Source of the DNA: Bilifractor sp002394235
GTDB taxonomy: Bacteria > Bacillota > Clostridia > Lachnospirales > Lachnospiraceae
Direction of reading: 5' to 3'
Assembly: GCF_052118845.1 (NCBI RefSeq)
Contig: NZ_JBQKGJ010000003.1
Span: 1 to 64,000, forward strand
DNA: 64,000 nucleotides
Below, in pieces: positions 59,585 to 64,000 of the stretch. The position numbers and the translations under genes are program-made. The stretch's first letter is position 1. Each line of letters opens with the position of its first letter. Under the pieces are notes generated by a model. It ran no database searches, was not told the DNA's origin, and was given only the letters and a program-made list of their open reading frames with translations.

Positions 59585-60121
59585 TTATACAAGCTCGATC
59601 AAAACTTCCATTGCTCCGTCGCCCTTGCGCTGACCGATCTTGATGATTCTGGTATAACCACCATTGCGGTCTGCATACTTCGGAGCGATTTCATCGAACA
59701 TTTTTGCTGCCATGTCGACAGTCTTTGTATTGGCCTTTCTGCCCTTCGCCTCTGCCGGAACTTCAGTAATCGGATAGAATACCTTGTTCATCTGACGACG
59801 TGCATGAAGTCTGGAAGGAAGATCTTTCTTGAGTTCTTTCTGAACCTCAGTATAAACGGTAACCTTCTTTCCGTTCTCTACCTTCTTCACACGCTTGCCA
59901 TCGGCGTCCTTCTGCGGAACCTTTGCGGTGACGGTAACGGTCTCAAAATTGTCCTTCTCACGAACTGCAAGAGCGATGAGGCTCTCCGCGATCTTGCGGA
60001 TCTCACCGGCCTTGGTCTCAGTTGTGCGGATCTTTCCGTGATAAAGCAGGTTTGTAACCTGGTTTCTGAGAAGAGCTTTTCTCTGAGATGATGTTCTGCC
60101 AAGCTTTCTGTATTTAGCCAT
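59585..60121 (-). CDS. rplQ: 50S ribosomal protein L17, extended form
   Basis: MAKYRKLGRTSSQRKALLRN and KIRTTETKAGEIRKIAESLI at the N terminus, and GGYTRIIKIGQRKGDGAMEV at the end, are L17. At 178 residues it is longer than the usual 115-130: a Lys/Val-rich insert of about 40 residues sits near 62-101 (VPQKDADGKRVKKVENGKK) and a smaller one near 118-136. Long L17 is known in clostridia. GGAGG ten bases before ATG 60121 sets the start over an ATG 13 codons upstream. It is the last gene of the alpha operon. Confidence 0.97.
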   Translation of the reverse strand: MAKYRKLGRTSSQRKALLRNQVTNLLYHGKIRTTETKAGEIRKIAESLIALAVREKDNFETVTVTAKVPQKDADGKRVKKVENGKKVTVYTEVQKELKKDLPSRLHARRQMNKVFYPITEVPAEAKGRKANTKTVDMAAKMFDEIAPKYADRNGGYTRIIKIGQRKGDGAMEVLIELV

Positions 60122-60270
60122 TTCTGTAATTCCTCCGTTATTTGTGGAACGGATGCTCACGCTGCTTTGGACTTACTGAACATCCGCTTTAATCTACAAA
60201 TAGAACACGTTCACCCTGCACTTCCGGTCTTACGGGTTAACTGTATATCTGTAAAATAATAAATTGATTC

Positions 60271-61233
60271 TTACTGTTCTTCACTCGGGGCAAGGGACAG
60301 TCCGAGCTCATTCAGCTTCGCGAGAACCTCTTCAAGGGATTTACGTCCAAGATTCCGGACCTTCATCATATCCTCTGAGGTCTTGCTGCAGAGCTCCTCT
60401 ACGGTATTGATACCGGCACGTTTCAGACAGTTATAGGAACGAACGGAAAGCTCAAGCTCGTCGATGTTCATCTCAAGAACTTTCTCTTTCTCGTTGCTCT
60501 CTTTTTCAATCATGACTTCTGCCGTCTTTGCATTCTCAGAGAGGTCGATGAAAAGCTTCAGGTGCTCACTGAGAACCTTTGCGGCAAGACTGACAGCCTC
60601 ATCCGGACCGAGTGTTCCATCCGTGTAAACATCCAGTGTCAGCTTGTCATAATCGGTCACCTGCCCGACACGGGTATTTTCAACCGTCATGTTGACACGC
60701 TCAACCGGTGTGTAAATCGCGTCAACCGCAATTACTCCGATCGGCATATCATCGGTCTTGCCCTTGTCAGCGCCTACATATCCGCGGCCGTTTGTGATTG
60801 TGAGCTCCATGTAGAGCTTGCAGTCAGCACCGCCATTGAGATGCGCAATCACCTGATCCGGGTTCATGATCTCAATATCCTGGTCAACCTGAATATCAGA
60901 AGCGCGTACGACGCCTTCGCCTTCATACTCGATGTATGCGACCTTCGGCTCGTCGGAACTGCTGTTATTCTTGATGGAAAGGCTCTTAAGGTTCATGATG
61001 ATTTCAGTTACATCCTCTTTTACGCCCGGAATGGAACTAAACTCATGCAGTACACCTTCGATCTTTACCTGGCTGACAGCAGCTCCCGGCAGGGACGAAA
61101 GCATGATTCTGCGAAGAGAGTTTCCAAGGGTCGTGCCGTATCCGCGCTCCAGAGGTTCAACGACAAATCTGCCGAATTTCTTATCTTCTGAAATCTCGCT
61201 AATTTCAATTTTGGGTTTGTTAAAATCAAACAC
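60271..61233 (-). CDS. rpoA: RNA polymerase alpha subunit
   Basis: The 320-residue alpha subunit has an N-terminal dimerisation domain (FVVEPLERGYGTTLGNSLRR) that nucleates the core enzyme, and a C-terminal domain (LSVRSYNCLKRAGINTVEEL) that contacts UP elements and activators. The start is a GTG at 61233 with AAGGAGGG eight bases upstream; the frame runs further to an ATG at 61278 without a ribosome site. It lies between rpsD and rplQ, as in most Firmicutes. Confidence 0.98.
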   Translation of the reverse strand: MFDFNKPKIEISEISEDKKFGRFVVEPLERGYGTTLGNSLRRIMLSSLPGAAVSQVKIEGVLHEFSSIPGVKEDVTEIIMNLKSLSIKNNSSSDEPKVAYIEYEGEGVVRASDIQVDQDIEIMNPDQVIAHLNGGADCKLYMELTITNGRGYVGADKGKTDDMPIGVIAVDAIYTPVERVNMTVENTRVGQVTDYDKLTLDVYTDGTLGPDEAVSLAAKVLSEHLKLFIDLSENAKTAEVMIEKESNEKEKVLEMNIDELELSVRSYNCLKRAGINTVEELCSKTSEDMMKVRNLGRKSLEEVLAKLNELGLSLAPSEEQ

Positions 61234-61326
61234 CTTCAAGTCCCTCCTTCTTATACACGGTCGTCCGATTTCCTGCAAATAACTCTGTATTCATCAAGTG
61301 CATGTGTGATCAGTGAATTTCAGAGA

Positions 61327-61920
61327 TTACTTGGAGTACAGCTCGACGATCTGCATCTCGTTAACCGGAACATCGATCAGATCACGTGCCGGAACCTGAG
61401 CGACTGTGCCCTGCAGAGACTCTGCATTTACAGTCAGCCAGGACGGTACAACGCGTCCGGATGTCGCATCAGCGATATCTTTCATCCGCTGGGTGGATTT
61501 CTTGCTTTCCTTGATTTCGATAACGTCTCCCGGCTTTACCTCATAAGAAGGGATATTTACAACCTTGCCGTTAACGGTTACGAACTTGTGATCTACCATC
61601 TGTCTTGCTTCTTTTCTTGTTCTTGCGAATGCAAGACGGAAAAGAACGTTGTCAAGACGAAGCTCAAGCAGAGCCATCAGGTTCTCACCTGTCTGACCCT
61701 TCATGCGGTCAGCCTTTGCATAGTAGTTACGGAAAGGCTTCTCAAGCACTCCGTAAATGAATTTTGCTTTCTGCTTTTCACGCAGCTGTGCGCCGTACTC
61801 GGAAATCTTGCGGCGGTTATTTCTCAGCTGACGATTGGATTTCTTATCAATTCCAAGATATGTCGGATCAAGTCCAAGGGATCTGCATCTCTTCAGGACC
61901 GGTGTTCTATCTACTGCCAT
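61327..61920 (-). CDS. rpsD: 30S ribosomal protein S4
   Basis: This is a 197-residue protein. The N terminus MAVDRTPVLKRCRSLGLDP is followed by the S4 RNA-binding domain (LDNVLFRLAFARTRKEARQM then VDHKFVTVNGKVVNIPSY). It starts 30S assembly at the 5' domain of 16S rRNA, and in many bacteria it represses its own operon. The clostridial N terminus lacks the four-Cys zinc site of some S4 proteins. AGGAGG precedes the ATG. Confidence 0.98.
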   Translation of the reverse strand: MAVDRTPVLKRCRSLGLDPTYLGIDKKSNRQLRNNRRKISEYGAQLREKQKAKFIYGVLEKPFRNYYAKADRMKGQTGENLMALLELRLDNVLFRLAFARTRKEARQMVDHKFVTVNGKVVNIPSYEVKPGDVIEIKESKKSTQRMKDIADATSGRVVPSWLTVNAESLQGTVAQVPARDLIDVPVNEMQIVELYSK

Positions 61921-61944
61921 TTATATATGACCTCCTGTTGTCAA

Positions 61945-62337
61945 TCAGACTCTTCTACGTTTCGGCGGACGGCATCCGTTGTGCGGTACCGGGGTAACAT
62001 CACAGATACTTGTAACTTCAAGTCCTGCTGCAGCCAGTGCGCGGATTGCCGCCTCACGGCCTGAACCAGGTCCCTTTACGAATACGTCAACACTCTTTAA
62101 TCCATGAATAAGAGCTGCCTTTGTGGCAGTCTCTGCAGCCATCTGTGCCGCATATGGAGTAGATTTCCTTGAACCTTTAAAGCCAAGCCCGCCGGCACTT
62201 GCCCAAGACAGCGCGTTACCTGCAGTATCGGTCAGAGTAACGATTGTGTTGTTGAAAGATGCCTGAATATGAGCCTGTCCACGTTCAACGTTTTTCTTAA
62301 CGCGACGCTTTGTCGCTTTCTTTACTGCTTTTGGCAT
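61945..62337 (-). CDS. rpsK: 30S ribosomal protein S11
   Basis: The 130-residue protein contains AHIQASFNNTIVTLTDTAGN, SRKSTPYAAQMAAETATKAA and the C-terminal TPVPHNGCRPPKRRRV, the S11 signatures. It is part of the platform next to the E site and the anti-Shine-Dalgarno region. AAGGTAGG lies about 11 bases before the ATG. It is spaced 24 bp from rpsD and 82 bp from rpsM. Confidence 0.98.
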   Translation of the reverse strand: MPKAVKKATKRRVKKNVERGQAHIQASFNNTIVTLTDTAGNALSWASAGGLGFKGSRKSTPYAAQMAAETATKAALIHGLKSVDVFVKGPGSGREAAIRALAAAGLEVTSICDVTPVPHNGCRPPKRRRV

Positions 62338-62419
62338 AATAAAAACTAACCTACCTTTTCCAAATTAATCGCTTTATCTTCTGATTGTCAAAATGTTCTA
62401 TCGGAACTGTCAGCAACAA

Positions 62420-62791
62420 TTATTTCTTCTTGTTGGCAACTGTTCTTCTCGGACCCTTGCGTGTTCTTGCATTGGTCTTTGTCTTCTGTCCGCGAACAGG
62501 AAGTCCCTGTCTGTGACGTTTTCCACGATAGCAGCCGATCTCCTGAAGACGCTTGATATCCATTGCTGTCTGACGTCTCAGATCACCCTCAACGGTAACC
62601 TGAAGCTCTTCGATTGCTGCAGCAAGGTTCTTGACTTCTTCGTCTGTCAGATCTCTTACACGTGTATCCGGATTAACTCCAGCCTGCGCAAGGATACGAT
62701 TGGAAGTTGTTCTTCCAATTCCATAGATATAGGTAAGACCTATCTCTACACGTTTGTCTCTTGGTAAATCTACACCAGCTATACGAGCCAT
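62420..62791 (-). CDS. rpsM: 30S ribosomal protein S13
   Basis: The 123-residue head protein contacts the P-site tRNA and 50S bridges. MARIAGVDLPRDKRVEIGLTY and the helix-hairpin YIYGIGRTTSN, then CYRGKRHRQGLPVRGQKTKT and a basic C-terminal tail, define S13. An ATG 32 codons upstream is in frame, but AAAGGAGG before ATG 62791 settles the start. A 298-nt gap separates it from rpmJ. Confidence 0.98.
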   Translation of the reverse strand: MARIAGVDLPRDKRVEIGLTYIYGIGRTTSNRILAQAGVNPDTRVRDLTDEEVKNLAAAIEELQVTVEGDLRRQTAMDIKRLQEIGCYRGKRHRQGLPVRGQKTKTNARTRKGPRRTVANKKK

Positions 62792-63089
62792 GTGCGTTTT
62801 CCTCCTTTGATTCTGACCAGTCATGATTTGCTGAATATCAGCTGGTCTGGTTAATACCATCTTAAATGGGATGTCGGTATGATACATCCAGCTGCCCAGA
62901 CGTCGGCAGCCTTTCCTTTCCCGGTCACGACGGCGCCGGCAAGGTTTTAAGCGATATTATAAGGGATCAGTCCCGGAGCAAATACCATGTTCCGGTGATG
63001 TCCGCCGGAGGTATCCTGACGCAGCCAGTCAGGTCTCACTTTATAATATCAGTTCCGCATAAGCAGAAGGTCAGATTGATTAAAGGGAA
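62792..63089 (-). promoter_or_regulatory. Structured spacer between rpmJ and rpsM
   Basis: This spacer is unusually long for the alpha operon. Hairpins seen on the minus strand are CCTGAC/GTCAGG near 63012-63031 and a nested GACCAG/CTGGTC around GCTGA/TCAGC near 62817-62855, just before the rpsM ribosome site. It could be the ribosomal-protein (S4-type) autoregulatory site, but I cannot match it to a known class. Confidence 0.35.
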
Positions 63090-63203
63090 TCAACCCTGTC
63101 TCTGCTTATGCTTTGGATTCTCACAAATGATACGAATACTGCCTTTTCTCTTGATAACCTTGCATTTCTCGCAGATCGGTTTCACAGAAGATCTTACCTT
63201 CAT
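63090..63203 (-). CDS. rpmJ: 50S ribosomal protein L36
   Basis: The 37-residue protein reads MKVRSSVKPICEKCKVIKR, then KGSIRIICENPKHKQRQG, from ATG 63203 to TGA 63090-63092. Cys-Cys (CEKC), a third Cys (IICENP) and the His in NPKHKQRQG form the zinc knuckle of the zinc-type L36. GGAGG precedes the ATG. It is the first gene after the alpha-operon promoter. Confidence 0.97.
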   Translation of the reverse strand: MKVRSSVKPICEKCKVIKRKGSIRIICENPKHKQRQG

Positions 63204-63310
63204 GAGTATCCTCCTTTCCTTTGATGAAAGCATAATTGATATTGCCTGTACCTCTTCAGCCGTCTTATGGTGGGTTAGTCCTTATTACGGCACAAAAAGA
63301 TACGTATAGC

Positions 63311-63339
63311 ATTGTATCATTGAGGTTCGATTTATGCAA
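63311..63339 (-). promoter_or_regulatory. Promoter of the rpmJ-rplQ (alpha) operon
   Basis: TTGCAT (63334-63339), 17 bases, TACAAT (63311-63316) on the minus strand. It lies in the 391-bp gap (63204-63594) between infA and rpmJ; in most Firmicutes these are adjacent, so the promoter marks a break between the S10/spc-type part and the alpha operon. The rest of the gap shows no gene. Confidence 0.65.
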
Positions 63340-63570
63340 GAGAAAATTACTGAAATTTAAAGGATTTTTTCGTATGAAATGACAATAGACAGGAAGCTGA
63401 TGGAGTACTTTGCAATGCTGCTGAAAAAGGCAATCGTAATGGCACAGCGCAAATAAATGGGATAACAGGGGTACTGCAGATAAGAAGATATTCCGAATCG
63501 AGGGTGTAAGCTGAAGCTGTCTTGAACGAAAAGCAGGGCTTTCTGCCGTGACATCCATTTGGACTGCTCC

Positions 63571-63592
63571 GGAAGAAAAGCCCCGCGGGGTC
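63571..63592 (-). terminator. Candidate terminator of infA
   Basis: On the minus strand CCCCGCGGGG is followed by CTTTTCTTCC. The stem is short with almost no loop, but the GC-rich arm plus T-rich tail directly past the infA stop fits a terminator. Confidence 0.5.
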
Positions 63593-63594
63593 AA

Positions 63595-63813
63595 TTATTT
63601 ATCTCTCCAGATAATTCTGCCCTTATCAAGATCATAAGGGGACAGTTCCAGTGTCACCTTGTCACCGGGAAGGATACGGATAAAATTCATCCGCAGCTTG
63701 CCGCTGATATGAGCAAGTACTACATGCTTGTTCTCAAGTTCAACACGGAACATCGCGTTCGGAAGTTTTTCGAGCACGACGCCTTCTACTTCAATTACAT
63801 CTGCTTTTGACAT
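63595..63813 (-). CDS. infA: Translation initiation factor IF-1
   Basis: The 72-residue OB-fold factor MSKADVIEVEGVVLEKLPNA with HISGKLRMNFIRILPGDKVT and GRIIWRDK binds the 30S A site during initiation. AAGGAGG seven bases before ATG 63813 gives this start; an ATG six codons upstream is in frame but overlaps the ribosome site. The ATG shares its A with the TAA of the KOW gene (TAATG), so the two are translationally coupled. Confidence 0.98.
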   Translation of the reverse strand: MSKADVIEVEGVVLEKLPNAMFRVELENKHVVLAHISGKLRMNFIRILPGDKVTLELSPYDLDKGRIIWRDK

Positions 63814-64000
63814 TAAAGTTCCTCCTTGCATTTAAGTGCATCTCTGATATCGGTGTCGGTCAGGGTCTGCTGTCTCAGGATCATGGACTCCAGAGACGTC
63901 GCGGTTTGAAAACATGGCTGGATGTGTATCCGTTTCTTCTTTTTCGGATGAGCCAGATTCCTGCACGCTCCGTCCGTCAGCCAGATGTCGCCGCCTGATA
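63813..64000 (-). CDS. KOW-domain RNA-binding protein (L14e/L27e-like), partial
   Basis: The frame is open from the right window edge to TAA at 63813-63815, giving 61 visible residues. It reads SGGDIWLTDGACRNLAHPKK, KKRIHIQPC and ends TDTDIRDALKCKEEL. This is the C-terminal part of the KOW protein found between map (methionine aminopeptidase) and infA in many clostridia, related to ribosomal proteins L14e/L27e. The stop overlaps the infA start by one base. Its start and the expected map and adk genes are outside the window. Confidence 0.85.
   Translation of the reverse strand, partial: SGGDIWLTDGACRNLAHPKKKKRIHIQPCFQTATSLESMILRQQTLTDTDIRDALKCKEEL

Overview
The window looks like a chromosomal segment of a clostridial Firmicute, most likely Lachnospiraceae. 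The evidence is gene content and order: RNase Y, RecX/RecA with a Firmicute-type SOS box, FtsEX, a type III glutamine synthetase, a KOW-domain protein directly before infA, a stand-alone AICAR transformylase paired with an archaeal-type PurO, a low-GC sucrose PTS, AAGGAGG-type ribosome binding sites, and tRNA genes without encoded CCA. Nearly everything is on the minus strand and reads as core genome. I see no prophage, CRISPR array or complete insertion sequence.

Layout, left to right. Positions 1-197 (+) are the 3' end of a group II intron (end of its protein plus domains V and VI). Positions 338-1790 (-) hold infC-rpmI-rplT behind an L20-type leader with an attenuator; infC appears to start at AUU. 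Positions 1967-8392 (-) hold an SGNH-like membrane-anchored protein, an Fe-S Rad3/DinG helicase with an N-terminal nuclease module, an Mrp ATPase, a deoxyinosine glycosylase and two small unknown genes. Positions 8473-8663 are a tandem pair of a structured repeat seen twice more in the window. Positions 8739-10939 hold AICAR transformylase and purO. Positions 11036-18447 hold an aminopeptidase P, hflX, a TPR lipoprotein, a nucleotidyltransferase, prfA, prmC and rpmE. Positions 18655-20502 hold rho, with a long repeat-rich disordered insert. Positions 20753-21486 are a seven-tRNA cluster. Positions 21653-29946 hold a phosphoesterase, rdgB, an RNA methyltransferase, murF, ddl, an L,D-transpeptidase and a second methyltransferase.

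The only plus-strand or mixed block is 30165-35193. It carries tRNA-Gly(CCC), a resolvase-like protein lacking the catalytic motif, a MarR regulator with a Cys cluster and His-rich linker, an AraC regulator, a secreted protein with wall-binding repeats and a sortase-like end, and a gamma-carbonic-anhydrase-like protein. This is the most accessory-looking part.

Positions 35359-38942 (-) hold rny, recX and recA. Positions 39151-39386 are a hairpin array. Positions 39388-47917 form a sugar block: scrR, scrA, scrB, ptsH, ptsI, glgA. A probable shared ScrR operator lies at the scrR and scrA promoters, and HPr has Lys instead of the regulatory Ser46. Positions 48023-59193 hold uvrB, ctpA, ftsX, ftsE, a CdaR/PucR regulator, glnN, fba and a lipid kinase. 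Positions 59585-64000 hold the alpha operon (rpmJ, rpsM, rpsK, rpsD, rpoA, rplQ) preceded by infA and the KOW gene.

I found no clear novel multi-gene system. The best candidates for new biology are the dispersed structured repeats, the Cys/His-rich MarR protein, the disordered Rho insert, the sortase-like and resolvase-like proteins with lost catalytic residues, the Ser46-less HPr, and a possible small RNA at about 7205-7400.
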